Below are positions 1 through 8,212 of a stretch of 64,000 bases of DNA, in pieces. A program made the translations under genes and the position numbers. The stretch is from Microbulbifer bruguierae (GTDB lineage Bacteria > Pseudomonadota > Gammaproteobacteria > Pseudomonadales > Cellvibrionaceae): the NCBI RefSeq assembly GCF_029869925.1, contig NZ_CP118605.1, forward strand, positions 2,490,501 through 2,554,500, in the 5' to 3' direction. Under the pieces are notes generated by a model, which saw only the letters and a list, made by a program, of their open reading frames with translations, was not told the origin of the DNA and did no database searches. Within the stretch, counting starts at the first letter, position 1. Each line of letters opens with the position of its first letter.

Positions 1-1744
1 ATTCCAGGTCCACTTCAAAGCCTTTGCCCACACCCTTGTCGGCATTCAACAAACGGTTGAAGTTGCCACCCCCGCCCACGGCCGTGAGCTGGATATCATC
101 GATCTCGTAGTAAAACACCGCGGTGTTGAGGCGCAGGGTGTTTTCCAGCAGATCGGCCTTGTAGCCCAGCTCAAACGAGGTAATGGTTTCCGAATCCGCC
201 ACCGACGGGCTGCCTTCGAAAGCCACATCGCGTGCCTGGATGGACTGGGCGCGGAAGCCTTCAGACAGACGCACATAGACGCTGGTGTCATCGCTCAGGG
301 CGTAGTTAAGGCTGGTTTCCCAGCTGAGCTGATCGTCATCGATCTTCACCGGGTCGTAATCCTGGATGCTGGCAGCACCGATGACCACCGCAAAGCCGTC
401 AACATTCTGATCGCCCACCATCAGGGATTTTTCGTCGTAGGTGTAACGCAGGCCCAGGGTACCGGTCAGCGCCTCGCTGAAATCGTAGGACGTCTGGCCG
501 AACAGCGCCCAGGAGGTATTGCCGTGGCTGACGGTGGTGGCGCCATAGAAGCCATCGATACTGGTCACATCCAGGTCGGCATCGTAATAGAAACCACCCA
601 GCTGCCACTGCAGCGGGTCACTGGTATTGCTGGCGAGGCGGATTTCCTGGGTGAGCTGGGACACATCCGCCTGGTCTTCGGTGAGCGCGCTGAAGGGGAT
701 AAAGCCCGGACCAGAACCCTCAACACCGCCGTCAATATCGCCCTTACTGGAGCCGTCGGCACTCTCGTAGGCAGAGATACTCGTCAGCAGCGCTTCCCCC
801 AGATCCCACTCGAGCTTCAGTGAAGAACCGGCGCTCTCGTACTTCTGCGGGTTGTTGTCGCCGCTGTCGTAGTAGACCGAATCGCGGTCGAAATTGTCGT
901 TCAGCTCGCCCTCTTTACCGGGCTCGAAAATATTCGCGCGGAAAATACTCGCGGTGCCATCCAGATCGCGCTGGTGCACATTCAGCAGCGCGGAGAAATC
1001 CTCCGACGGCGTCCACAACAACTGTGCGCGCATGGCCAGCTCGGTAAAGCCGCCCATGGCATCGGTTTCGCCGGTGTAGGTGTTATCCATCCAGTCGCCG
1101 CGCTCCTGGCGCAGCACCGACACCCGGCCCGCCAGCTTGCCATCCACCAGGGCGCCACCAAAGGCGCCCTCCACGTTGGTGGTGCCCAGTCCACCGGCGG
1201 CAAAATTGATATAGCCGTCGCTTTCCATGGTCGGCTTGCGACTGTCGAATTTGATCACGCCGGCAGTGGTGTTGCGCCCGAACAGAGTCCCCTGGGGACC
1301 GCGCACCACTTCCATCTGCTCCACGTCAAATATCGGGAAGCTTTTCAGCACCACATTTTCCTGCACCACATCGTCGAAGATGATGGATACCGGCTGTGAG
1401 GCGGCCAGATCAAAATCCGAGTTGCCGAGGCCGCGGATATAGAAACGCGGCGCGGCACGGCCGTTGGAGGATTCCGCATAGAGGTTCGGCACCCGCGCCG
1501 CCAGCGCGAGGATGTCTTCGCCCGCGGAGAAAATACTGTCGAAACCCTCACCGGACAGTGCCGCCACCGAAATCGGAACTTCCTGCAGACTTTCGGCGCG
1601 TTTCTGCGCGGTGACCGTGACTTCTTCCAGCATTGCCGATTTGCGTTTGCTGCCGATGTCGTCGCCTTCCGCGCCAATGGCAGCGCCGGGCAGCGTCGCC
1701 GCGATGGCTGTGGCGAGAAGAGTTTGGGTAATAGCCTTGCTCAT
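1..1744 (-). CDS. TonB-dependent receptor, 5' part (runs off left edge)
   Basis: The frame opens with ATG at 1742-1744 and stays open to the left edge, so about 581 residues are visible and the C-terminal strands are missing. It begins with a signal peptide (about residues 1-24), followed by the TonB-box/plug start LEEVTVTAQKRAESLQ (about 39-54). The plug shows the YIRGLGNSDFD and EVVRGPQGTLFGRNTTAG motifs, and a 22-strand barrel-type sequence follows. The family imports large or scarce ligands across the outer membrane using TonB-ExbBD energy. The substrate cannot be read from sequence; the style is that of the large receptor group of marine gammaproteobacteria. The TetR gene lies upstream on the same strand. 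An operator-like 14-mer about 205 bp before the start codon suggests control by that regulator (inference). Family call is secure. Confidence 0.93.
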   Translation of the reverse strand, partial: MSKAITQTLLATAIAATLPGAAIGAEGDDIGSKRKSAMLEEVTVTAQKRAESLQEVPISVAALSGEGFDSIFSAGEDILALAARVPNLYAESSNGRAAPRFYIRGLGNSDFDLAASQPVSIIFDDVVQENVVLKSFPIFDVEQMEVVRGPQGTLFGRNTTAGVIKFDSRKPTMESDGYINFAAGGLGTTNVEGAFGGALVDGKLAGRVSVLRQERGDWMDNTYTGETDAMGGFTELAMRAQLLWTPSEDFSALLNVHQRDLDGTASIFRANIFEPGKEGELNDNFDRDSVYYDSGDNNPQKYESAGSSLKLEWDLGEALLTSISAYESADGSSKGDIDGGVEGSGPGFIPFSALTEDQADVSQLTQEIRLASNTSDPLQWQLGGFYYDADLDVTSIDGFYGATTVSHGNTSWALFGQTSYDFSEALTGTLGLRYTYDEKSLMVGDQNVDGFAVVIGAASIQDYDPVKIDDDQLSWETSLNYALSDDTSVYVRLSEGFRAQSIQARDVAFEGSPSVADSETITSFELGYKADLLENTLRLNTAVFYYEIDDIQLTAVGGGGNFNRLLNADKGVGKGFEVDLE

Positions 1745-2088
1745 TGAGTCAGTTTCCTGTGCGCAGCAACCGATCCGCCCCGAAGGGCCGCCGGCGGCTT
1801 TTTGTTCTCGTTATGCTTATGGTCCTGAGGTGTTTTCGCACCCATTTTCGAATTTCTGGTGCGAGTTCCTGGCTGTGCAAAACACCAGCACAAACAGGTC
1901 CCCCAGTCGGGTACTCCGTCTAATGAGAGCAACGAGCGTGCCAATATTTAACCGATTGGTCAGGTTCCAACCGACAAATCAACAATTGCCGGATCTGCCA
2001 ATGGATGGGATTGAATGAATGTGATGGGAAAGCGGAGGTCCGGGAGTCTGTCGCCACTGCGCCGGGGAGGGTCGCCTTGCGGGTAATC
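1745..2088. other. Intergenic region between receptor and tetR
   Basis: Non-coding leader of the left-edge receptor, about 344 bases, lying between two minus-strand genes. I see no credible gene in it. It carries the operator-like 14-mer at 1949-1962, followed by further GGTT/AACC half-sites around 1963-1973. I could not assign a clear -35/-10 pair. Confidence 0.6.
1949..1962. promoter_or_regulatory. Operator-like palindrome upstream of receptor gene
   Basis: TAACCGATTGGTCA is an imperfect palindrome that fits T-R-ACC-R-AT-Y-GGT-Y-A. It differs by one base from the site at 2840-2853 upstream of tetR. It resembles the ACC...GGT symmetry of RutR-type operators, which fits the RutR-like C-terminal domain of the neighbouring TetR protein. 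Binding is inferred. Confidence 0.5.
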
Positions 2089-2757
2089 CTATGACGAGGT
2101 GCCGCCGATACCGCAGCCCCGCAGGATCATGCCAGTCACGAACTCTGTAATGCGCTCGATGGTTTCCTCGTCGTACTCACGGCGGTTGGTCGCCAGCAAC
2201 ACCTGGGTTTCGAAATCCGCGTAGTGCTGGGTGGTCGACCAGATCATGAAGATCAGCAGGGAGGGATCGACACTGCGCATCTTGCCCTGCCCCATCCAGG
2301 CCTCAAACACCTGCGACTTGGCCCGTAGCCAGGCGCGCAGTTCGGTACGGATATAGTTCTGCAGATAGGGCGCGCCGGCGATGATTTCCGAAGCAAACAG
2401 CTTGGAGCTCAGCGGCTGCTCGCAGGCGAGACGCACCTTGCTGGCGGTATAGGCGGCGAGTACCTCGCCCGGGTCGTCCTGTGGCGAAATACTTTCCAGC
2501 CCCTGATTCCACTCCGCAATGATCCGCTCCAGCACGGCGGAGTACAGCAGGCTTTTGTTGCGGAAGTAATAGTGGATATTCGCCTTCGGTAGCCCCGCGG
2601 CCTCGGCAATGGCCATCATGCTGGCGCCCTTGTATCCGTGCTGGGCAAAAACGGCGGTGGCGGCATCCAGAATCAACTGGTAATTCTTCTCGCGGATTCG
2701 GCCCGATTTGTACTTTTTATCGGACTCTATCGCCTCTCGCACACTGCCTAGACTCAT
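2089..2757 (-). CDS. TetR-family regulator, RutR-like
   Basis: This 222-residue protein is of normal TetR length. The N-terminal helix-turn-helix covers about residues 25-75 (AQHGYKGASMMAIAEAAGLP, then KANIHYYFRNKSLLYSAVL). The C-terminal ligand domain carries LIFMIWSTTQHYADFETQV, the stretch I know from the RutR/YcdC branch. RutR binds pyrimidines, but the ligand here is unknown. The gene lies between two receptor genes: the left-edge receptor is downstream on the same strand and the other receptor is divergent. Near-identical 14-mers in front of this gene and in front of the left-edge receptor suggest autoregulation and control of receptor expression. Additional AACCGATT and CACCGATT half-sites sit just upstream of the start codon at 2760-2780. 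Start is ATG. Confidence 0.92.
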   Translation of the reverse strand: MSLGSVREAIESDKKYKSGRIREKNYQLILDAATAVFAQHGYKGASMMAIAEAAGLPKANIHYYFRNKSLLYSAVLERIIAEWNQGLESISPQDDPGEVLAAYTASKVRLACEQPLSSKLFASEIIAGAPYLQNYIRTELRAWLRAKSQVFEAWMGQGKMRSVDPSLLIFMIWSTTQHYADFETQVLLATNRREYDEETIERITEFVTGMILRGCGIGGTSS

Positions 2758-3381
2758 TCAACCGATTCCTTGCACCGATTTCTTTTCGATTTCTTGCACA
2801 GATTCATCCTGCGATAACCCCGGGGCAGGCGCAGACTCCTAACCGATTGGACAGCATTTTTAATGCCAGAGAAAGAGCGGCACCCGGAAGGCGCTAAATC
2901 ATCAGGCGGAAATGCCTCCCTGCCCCGGCTGTGGACAGCTTCTGCGAGAAAGTCCGCCCGCTAGCGGCCCCCACGCGATTGCCCCCTTCAAAAATCCCTT
3001 TTGGCCACAGAAAAGCACCAAAAACAGGCCATCTCCCTGGTTTTCGCACCGTTTTAACCCAGAAGGAGCCCTGCACAAGTTATCCACAGCCAGCGTCGGC
3101 AATCCTCCCAACCCCCACCTCGTATACACATACCAGGGTGTGATGGCGCCAATATCCACAAAAATTCCCTGATCGAACTCTTTATCCGGCGGTGCCGCCA
3201 ATTTCTGACAGTTTGGTCAGCTTTTGGCACATTTCATGCTGAACTGCTGACAGATCCAGCAGATCTGCGATCGCGCGCGTCTCATCCGCCCGCACCTGCA
3301 GGCAGGGGCAATCGCCGCTGGACCTGGCCTGAGTCGTTGTAAATGGCCTGCAACCCAAACCATTCACAAGGTGACAGAACA
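2758..3381. other. Divergent intergenic region tetR / receptor
   Basis: About 624 bases with no convincing gene. It holds AACCGATT repeats next to tetR, the operator-like 14-mer at 2840-2853, a perfect DnaA-box 9-mer TTATCCACA at 3080-3088 with near-matches at 3122-3130 and 3152-3160, and the AAGGTGA ribosome-binding site of the plus-strand receptor at about 3368-3374. Short open frames here have no family resemblance. Confidence 0.6.
2840..2853. promoter_or_regulatory. Operator-like palindrome upstream of tetR
   Basis: TAACCGATTGGACA lies 83 bp before the tetR start codon and is identical at 13 of 14 positions to the site at 1949-1962. This is the expected arrangement for an autoregulated TetR repressor; binding itself is inferred. 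Confidence 0.5.
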
Positions 3382-5640
3382 ATGAGCCGCTCCACTTCAC
3401 AACCCCAACGACCCAGCTCCCGGATCCGATCTCCGCTCAGCCTGGCCATCGCCCTCGCCAGCAGCGCCATGACGCCGGCACTGCTGCACGCGAACCAGCT
3501 GGAGGAAGTCACCGTCGTGGCGGAGAAACGCAGCGAGAGCCTGCAGGATCTGTCGCAGGCGGTGACCGCCATGTCCAGCAGCGACCTGGAGACCAAGGGC
3601 ATCGAATCTTTCGTCGATCTGAGTGGTGTGGCGCCCGGGGTGACCGTGGCCAAGAACGAAGGCTACAAGACCGTCATCTCCATCCGCGGGGTGGGTAATG
3701 AGGCCAACCAGAACGCCATTGCCAACCCGTCGGTGTCCTACCACATGGACGGCATTTACGTGGCCTCCCCCTTTGCGCTGCAGACCGACTTTATCGATGT
3801 CGAGCGCATCGAGGTGTTGCGCGGCCCCCAGGGCACCCTGTTCGGCCAGAACTCCACCGGCGGCGCCATCAATGTGATCAGCCGCGCCCCCTCTACCGAG
3901 GTATTCACTGCCAAGGTGGACACCACCTTCGGCAGTTACAACCTGCAGAAGCTGCGCGCCTCGGTCAACGTGCCGCTGTCGGAGTCCATCGCCATGCGCA
4001 CCTCGGTCACCAGCGCCACCCGCGACGGCTTCTCCAAGAATGTACTGAACGGGCAGGAACTGGACGACATGGACAATCTCAGCCTGCGCACCGACTGGCT
4101 GTTCAATCTCAGCGACAGCACCAGCCTGCGGGTCTTCGGCCAGGCGTTTGACGAGGACGCCAACGGCGCGGCCATCAAGGGGATCGACGACCCCACCCCG
4201 GACGCCCGCGAACTGGCGCAGGACACCCGCTCCAAGTACACCCTCGAATCCCGCATTGTCGGCGGTATTCTGGAATCCGACCTCGGTGCGGTCACCGTCA
4301 AATCCCTCGCCAGCTGGCAGAAGGACGACATCCTGGTGGTGCGTGACAACGACCGCCATTCCTACGCAGTGAACCCCGAGTACACCATCAGTGCGTTCGA
4401 CCCGGAAACCTCGGTGGTGGAAACCAAGACTTTCGAAATCAACATGATTTCCAATGAGCCACTGTTCGATAAAGTCGACTGGATCGTCGGTGCCTTCTAT
4501 CTGGATACCGAACTGGAAAACCATATCCGCGAGGAGCTGGATGCCAACGGCAACGGCGTGCTCGACGGTTACGCGGAGTCCTTCCCGGCGGTGTTTGACG
4601 GCGATGCGGGCTTCATCTCCGACGCCTTCCCCACCCGCGAGTCCCTGTCGCTCTATGGCCAGACCACCTTTTACGCCAGCGATACCACCCGCCTGATCAC
4701 CGGCCTGCGCTACACCGAGGACGAGGTCTACAGCGAAGTGTCCAACTTTTTCGTACCTTCGCCGGATATCATCGAGGCCGAGACCGATGTGGTCACCGGC
4801 CGTCTGGCCCTGGAACAGGACCTGGGCAATGACGCCATGGTGTACGGTTCCTACACCCGCGGTTTCAAACCCGGCGGCAGCAACCTCACCTACGGCAGCA
4901 GCGACGACGGCTCCCCCGCACTGGTGGATCCCACCTTCAAGGACGAGACCATCGACGCCTTCGAACTGGGTGTGAAAGCCGAAATGCTCGGCGGCCTGCT
5001 GCGCACCAACCTGGCCTCCTTCTATTACATCTACGAGAACCTGCAATTCCAGGCCACCGACCCGGACATCTTCCAGGGCGGCGTGGCCAATATTCCCGAG
5101 TCGGAGATCTACGGCACCGAGCTGGAAGTGACCGCCCTGCTCGGCAGCGCCTGGTTACTGGACCTCAAGCTGGCGGCAATCGAATCCGAGATCACCTCCG
5201 ACTTCGACGCGCTGGACAACGTGGCCGTGAGCGGCACCTTCTTTGGCGACGAACTGCTGCGCTACAACAGCCGCGAAAATGTAAAAGGCAAGGAACTGGC
5301 CAAGACCCCCGGCGTCACCGCCGACCTCAGCCTGCAGTACAGCAACACCTTCGCATCCGGCACCGCCTTTACCGGCACCCTGCAGTACACCTACCGCGGC
5401 AGCTTCAGCCAGCGCATCTTCGAAAATCCGGCGGTGGACAAGGTGCCGGCCTACAACCTGGTCAACGCCGTTGCCGCCTTCGACCTGCCCAACAGCTGGG
5501 GCTTCGACCTGATGGCCATGAACCTGTTTGACGAGGACGGCGTCAACTCGCGCATGAGCGACGTCTTCGGCGTCAACGCCACCGGCGAAGAACTCATCCC
5601 GCCCCGCCAGCTGATGGCCCGCGCGCGCTACCAGTTCTAA
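3382..5640 (+). CDS. TonB-dependent receptor
   Basis: This 752-residue outer-membrane receptor is full length. I chose ATG 3382 rather than an upstream in-frame codon at 3343 because AAGGTGA sits about 8 bases before it and a signal peptide follows directly (about residues 1-37). The TonB-box/plug start EEVTVVAEKRSESLQ is at 41-55. The plug motifs ISIRGVGNE and EVLRGPQGTLFGQNSTGGA are intact, and the protein ends in the aromatic -RYQF expected for BamA-dependent insertion. It is divergent from tetR, with no downstream partner before the tRNA. Ligand unknown; the receptor may be in the same regulon as the left-edge receptor, although I did not find the 14-mer close to its own start. Confidence 0.95.
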   Translation: MSRSTSQPQRPSSRIRSPLSLAIALASSAMTPALLHANQLEEVTVVAEKRSESLQDLSQAVTAMSSSDLETKGIESFVDLSGVAPGVTVAKNEGYKTVISIRGVGNEANQNAIANPSVSYHMDGIYVASPFALQTDFIDVERIEVLRGPQGTLFGQNSTGGAINVISRAPSTEVFTAKVDTTFGSYNLQKLRASVNVPLSESIAMRTSVTSATRDGFSKNVLNGQELDDMDNLSLRTDWLFNLSDSTSLRVFGQAFDEDANGAAIKGIDDPTPDARELAQDTRSKYTLESRIVGGILESDLGAVTVKSLASWQKDDILVVRDNDRHSYAVNPEYTISAFDPETSVVETKTFEINMISNEPLFDKVDWIVGAFYLDTELENHIREELDANGNGVLDGYAESFPAVFDGDAGFISDAFPTRESLSLYGQTTFYASDTTRLITGLRYTEDEVYSEVSNFFVPSPDIIEAETDVVTGRLALEQDLGNDAMVYGSYTRGFKPGGSNLTYGSSDDGSPALVDPTFKDETIDAFELGVKAEMLGGLLRTNLASFYYIYENLQFQATDPDIFQGGVANIPESEIYGTELEVTALLGSAWLLDLKLAAIESEITSDFDALDNVAVSGTFFGDELLRYNSRENVKGKELAKTPGVTADLSLQYSNTFASGTAFTGTLQYTYRGSFSQRIFENPAVDKVPAYNLVNAVAAFDLPNSWGFDLMAMNLFDEDGVNSRMSDVFGVNATGEELIPPRQLMARARYQF

Positions 5641-5650
5641 TCTCAGAACC

Positions 5651-5685
5651 TGTGCCAATCCGCCCCGACAAGGCGGATTGGCACA
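5651..5685. terminator. Perfect 14-bp hairpin after receptor gene
   Basis: TGTGCCAATCCGCC (5651-5664) pairs perfectly with GGCGGATTGGCACA (5672-5685) around a 7-base loop, 10 bases after the receptor stop. No U-run follows on the plus strand, so it may be a weak terminator, an mRNA-stabilising hairpin or a repeat element. Confidence 0.55.
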
Positions 5686-5702
5686 AAACTCAAATCCCTG
5701 CT

Positions 5703-5730
5703 TTGCCCCATCCCGGGGCTTCTGTATAAT
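5703..5730 (+). promoter_or_regulatory. Predicted promoter of tRNA-Arg
   Basis: TTGCCC (5703-5708), a 16-base spacer and a consensus TATAAT (5725-5730) precede the tRNA by about 46 bases. A GC-rich discriminator (CCGCGTCCGCGCC) follows the -10 box, typical of stable-RNA promoters under stringent control. Confidence 0.65.
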
Positions 5731-5776
5731 CCGCGTCCGCGCCGGGGTAATGTAACCCCTTGATTCGGCGCCAGTT

Positions 5777-5853
5777 CCGCCCGTAGCTCAGCTGGATAGA
5801 GCGTTGCCCTCCGGAGGCAAAGGTCAGAGGTTCGAATCCTCTCGGGCGGGCCA
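5777..5853 (+). tRNA. tRNA-Arg (anticodon CCG)
   Basis: A complete cloverleaf of 77 nt with encoded CCA. The acceptor stem is CCGCCCG/CGGGCGG. The D stem is GCTC/GAGC with AGCTGGATA in the loop. The anticodon stem is TTGCC/GGCAA around CTCCGGA, giving anticodon CCG. The variable loop is AGGTC. The T stem is AGAGG/CCTCT with loop TTCGAAT. It matches the layout of enterobacterial tRNA-Arg(CCG) and decodes CGG. Its own promoter precedes it and a strong terminator follows at once. Its 3' end is echoed by a degenerate repeat downstream. Confidence 0.97.
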
Positions 5854-5896
5854 TATAAAAGAAAAGGCCACCCAACGGGTGGCCTTTTCTTTTATA
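5854..5896 (+). terminator. Rho-independent terminator of tRNA-Arg
   Basis: It begins right after the CCA end. A 20-bp stem made of TATAAAAGAAAAGGCCACCC and its exact complement closes on a 3-base loop (AAC, 5874-5876), and the descending arm contains TTTTCTTTT. It could act in both directions. Confidence 0.9.
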
Positions 5897-6076
5897 TCGT
5901 CCCAAGCCCCAGGGCTTCGCCCAATTCCCAGGTTCGACTCGGAGGCGCAATGCGCCGGAGAGCAGCGACCGAAGGGAGCTAATCCTCTCGGGTGACCTTG
6001 CTCATATATCACCCCAAGCCCCCAGGGCTTCGCCCAACTCCCAGATTCAACACGAAGACGCAAAGCGCCCGAAAGC
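5894..6076 (+). repeat. Two degenerate repeats with a tRNA 3'-end echo
   Basis: Two copies of a roughly 72-bp unit lie at 5894-5965 and 6005-6076. Both share CCCAAGCCCC, AGGGCTTCGCCCAA and GCGCAA-type blocks. Between them, AATCCTCTCGGG (5981-5992) exactly repeats the tRNA T-arm/acceptor sequence at 5835-5846. The arrangement is tRNA tail - spacer - tRNA-tail echo - spacer. It suggests either a decayed second tRNA-Arg copy or an old attachment-site duplication. No complete second cloverleaf can be folded. The second copy ends 7 bases before the small gene at 6084. Confidence 0.7.
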
Positions 6077-6083
6077 AGTATCG

Positions 6084-6353
6084 CTATTTACGCATCGCCC
6101 CGGAAATCGCAACCAATAGACACAACACGATCACAGCAGCGACACCAAACCAGATACCCAAGCGACGGTTTCCCACCTGTTCCCGCTCGATATTTTCCAA
6201 TAACTGAACCAACTCAGATTCTGACAAGGGCCCACAATGGGGACATTTTTCATTGTCTTCACGTACATACTGAAGCCCACATCGATCACAAACGTCGGTT
6301 AACTTTTCATGTCGCAACGCTGCGGCCTTCGCCCCCAGCCCACCAATATTCAT
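6084..6353 (-). CDS. Small zinc-ribbon membrane protein
   Basis: An 89-residue hypothetical protein. CDRC at about 22-25 and CPHC at about 37-40 form a CxxC...CxxC zinc-ribbon knuckle with an arginine-rich linker. A single hydrophobic helix (about 67-85, GIWFGVAAVIVLCLLVAIS) near the C-terminus should anchor it in the inner membrane with the ribbon in the cytoplasm. It is the most 3' of five small minus-strand genes next to the tRNA. No function can be assigned. Coding status rests on the two CxxC pairs and the well-formed helix. Confidence 0.65.
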   Translation of the reverse strand: MNIGGLGAKAAALRHEKLTDVCDRCGLQYVREDNEKCPHCGPLSESELVQLLENIEREQVGNRRLGIWFGVAAVIVLCLLVAISGAMRK

Positions 6354-6431
6354 CTTCGATCTCGCTTACACAGAAATACCAATGCAGACTTGCCGTATTC
6401 GGACGTTTTTCGCAAAAAAACAATCCGCAAC

Positions 6432-6827
6432 CTACATCGAAGTAAGCAACTGCCAAGCCACCGCAACCTGTGCAAAAAATCCCGCAATGAACGCCAAGGT
6501 ACGAACCCACGGGATTCCGAGGGCGTAGGAAATGGCATGCACCACCCGCGCCCAGAAATACACAACGCATGCCGTTACGGTTACGGAGTTACTGATACCA
6601 GCGGCCTGTGCAATAAGAACCAAAATGGCAAAGATCACCAGGTTCTCTATGGCATTAACATGTGCTTTTTGCAGGCGGACCGCCCACGGCGACTGAGGTT
6701 TGGGGGCAGCGGGATAACCCACCGTGTCGAACAACCCCCAGACAGCAAACCGGTTAAGAATGTACGGAGCCCACAACACAGCCGTAAAGATGGTAACGAG
6801 CGTCAAGTAATAAAGTTCACTATTCAT
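6432..6827 (-). CDS. MAPEG-family membrane protein
   Basis: A 131-residue protein with four predicted membrane helices. The MAPEG pattern is visible: an N-terminal helix, then RLQKAHVNAIENLVIFAILVL (about 50-70; the conserved E-N-L segment), and a C-terminal YFWARVVHAISYALGIPWVRT. MAPEG proteins include glutathione transferases/peroxidases acting on lipophilic substrates, but bacterial members are mostly uncharacterised. A near-perfect AGGAGG ribosome-binding site lies just before the ATG. It is next to other small membrane genes and I see no functional link to them. Confidence 0.88.
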   Translation of the reverse strand: MNSELYYLTLVTIFTAVLWAPYILNRFAVWGLFDTVGYPAAPKPQSPWAVRLQKAHVNAIENLVIFAILVLIAQAAGISNSVTVTACVVYFWARVVHAISYALGIPWVRTLAFIAGFFAQVAVAWQLLTSM

Positions 6828-6963
6828 AACTCTTCCTCCTTTTTTTGGTTGGATTTGGGTGTCGCTATCTACAGCCCGACACTGACCTCGGGGTGCACTC
6901 GTAACTATGTGCTCCTCCCCCCAAGTTTATACGCTACTACACTCTATATATGCCTCTACTATT

Positions 6964-7278
6964 TCAAACGTTGACGCTGGCATATATTGACTGGATCGCA
7001 ACATAAAGGCAGGATGCCACGCAAATTACAGCTATCCAGCCGTCGCTGAGAAACCCGAAATAGCTACCAGCGGCTGCCACAGCGATTGTCATTCCTGCAA
7101 TGAACGACGATCTTCCGATTTTGACGGCCAACTCGGGAATTTCCCTCATTCCACTTTCTTTCCAGCCCGCTATCAGATCATATTTCTTTTTTACGCCAAT
7201 CGCATAGGAAAAAGCCATTAGTGGAAACACACCGAGAAGTAACAACAAAATGGGTAACATCTGGGATTGATCATTCAT
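6964..7278 (-). CDS. Small membrane protein (DUF3784-like)
   Basis: A 104-residue protein with three hydrophobic helices (about 8-27, 55-72 and 80-98). KKKYDLIAGWKES after the first helix resembles the DUF3784 pattern, in which a short basic loop carries K-Y-x-L-I-x-G. Start is ATG with GGAG about 8 bases upstream (the complement of CTCC near 7287). Function unknown. It belongs to the cluster of small AT-richer genes after the tRNA. Confidence 0.65.
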   Translation of the reverse strand: MNDQSQMLPILLLLLGVFPLMAFSYAIGVKKKYDLIAGWKESGMREIPELAVKIGRSSFIAGMTIAVAAAGSYFGFLSDGWIAVICVASCLYVAIQSIYASVNV

Positions 7279-7345
7279 ACTTACACTCCTGTTACTACTG
7301 ATACCTATGCGGTCTTACTCATAAAAATAAAATGAACTCTACATA

Positions 7346-7687
7346 TTATTTTTCCTGATTGATTGACCTCAGGCCAATAAAGAGCAACCTGAAACTTTCA
7401 AGAATAAAGTAAACAACGATTGCATAGGCCCAACCAAACAATACTCCTAACAGCCGGGGGGCACCGTCTCGCCGGGAGAGCTCCGCTAAAATTTCTTGAT
7501 CGGGGGCATAATTGATCGAATAGGTCCAGAAAATATAGGTTGATCCGGCAATCAATATCCAGCCGCCAAAGAACAGCAATCCAAGCCGAAAATACCACGT
7601 ATATTGACGGAGGAAAATAAAGGAAATCGCCAGCACCATTGCCGGCGCAAGACTGATTGCACTCCGGGTCAATTCATACAGACTCAT
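7346..7687 (-). CDS. Hypothetical small membrane protein
   Basis: A 113-residue protein with about three membrane helices (about 14-26, 33-54 and 81-103). It opens MSLYELTRSAISLAPAMV and ends in a charged tail. I recognise no family. It is transcribed in the same direction as its neighbours at 6964 and 7853 but separated from them by 67-165 bases, so an operon is uncertain. Composition is AT-richer than the flanking receptors. Confidence 0.55.
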   Translation of the reverse strand: MSLYELTRSAISLAPAMVLAISFIFLRQYTWYFRLGLLFFGGWILIAGSTYIFWTYSINYAPDQEILAELSRRDGAPRLLGVLFGWAYAIVVYFILESFRLLFIGLRSINQEK

Positions 7688-7852
7688 ATTTCAACGTGAC
7701 TTAACCCGCTTTCGCACGCACCTAATAGTTAGCAATTGATTTTACACTCGAAGTCATTTGGTGAAAAACGACTTCTCTCAGTTAGATGGCGGCGCGTGTA
7801 AAAGCGAGTTAGGTTCCTAGCCTTGTCGCTCGGCCTTGTTATCTTTTCCTAC

Positions 7853-8212
7853 TTATGGCTTGTAGGTTTCGCACCTATGAATCAACCACTCGCTGCCTGT
7901 TTTCGGATGAATGCTAACAAGCGACTGCCCTCGGAGCTCCCATTTATATGAGCCCGTATACTCAACACCATCGTAGATAAAGATATATTCAATTTCTATT
8001 TTATTTTCTTCCGGCAAGGTGACTTTCAGAAGATCCATTTTTTCTTCGTAGCCGTAAATTACATTTTCACGAATGTGCACGATTGAGTCTGTGGCCGCTT
8101 TGCCGTACTCACAATGTCTATCCCAAGTACCCCAGTACTCTTCCGGGATACTATTGTTCGCACCATGTCCATACAAAGAAACGAATGTAAGTAAAACGAC
8201 CAAATATTTCAC
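7853..8212 (-). CDS. Hypothetical exported protein
   Basis: A 119-residue protein when started at GTG 8212. I chose this start because TAAGGAGTC (8221-8229) lies 8 bases upstream and a clean signal peptide follows (MKYLVVLLTFVSLYGHGA). A longer in-frame reading from TTG 8272 would bury the signal. The mature part starts IPEEYWGTWDRHCEYGK and ends in RCETYKP, giving two cysteines that could pair. The short beta-rich pattern (GSYKWELRG, SEWLIHRC) resembles small periplasmic lipocalin-like or DUF domains, but I cannot name a family. Confidence 0.6.
   Translation of the reverse strand: MKYLVVLLTFVSLYGHGANNSIPEEYWGTWDRHCEYGKAATDSIVHIRENVIYGYEEKMDLLKVTLPEENKIEIEYIFIYDGVEYTGSYKWELRGQSLVSIHPKTGSEWLIHRCETYKP

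Noticed and set aside
3397..5046. A 549-codon open frame antisense to the receptor gene
   Set aside because: It mirrors the GC-rich codons of a well-supported receptor, has no recognisable domain and lacks a signal or family motif.
5930..6003. A second tRNA gene after tRNA-Arg
   Set aside because: Only the 3' echo AATCCTCTCGGG is present; no D arm or anticodon stem can be folded.
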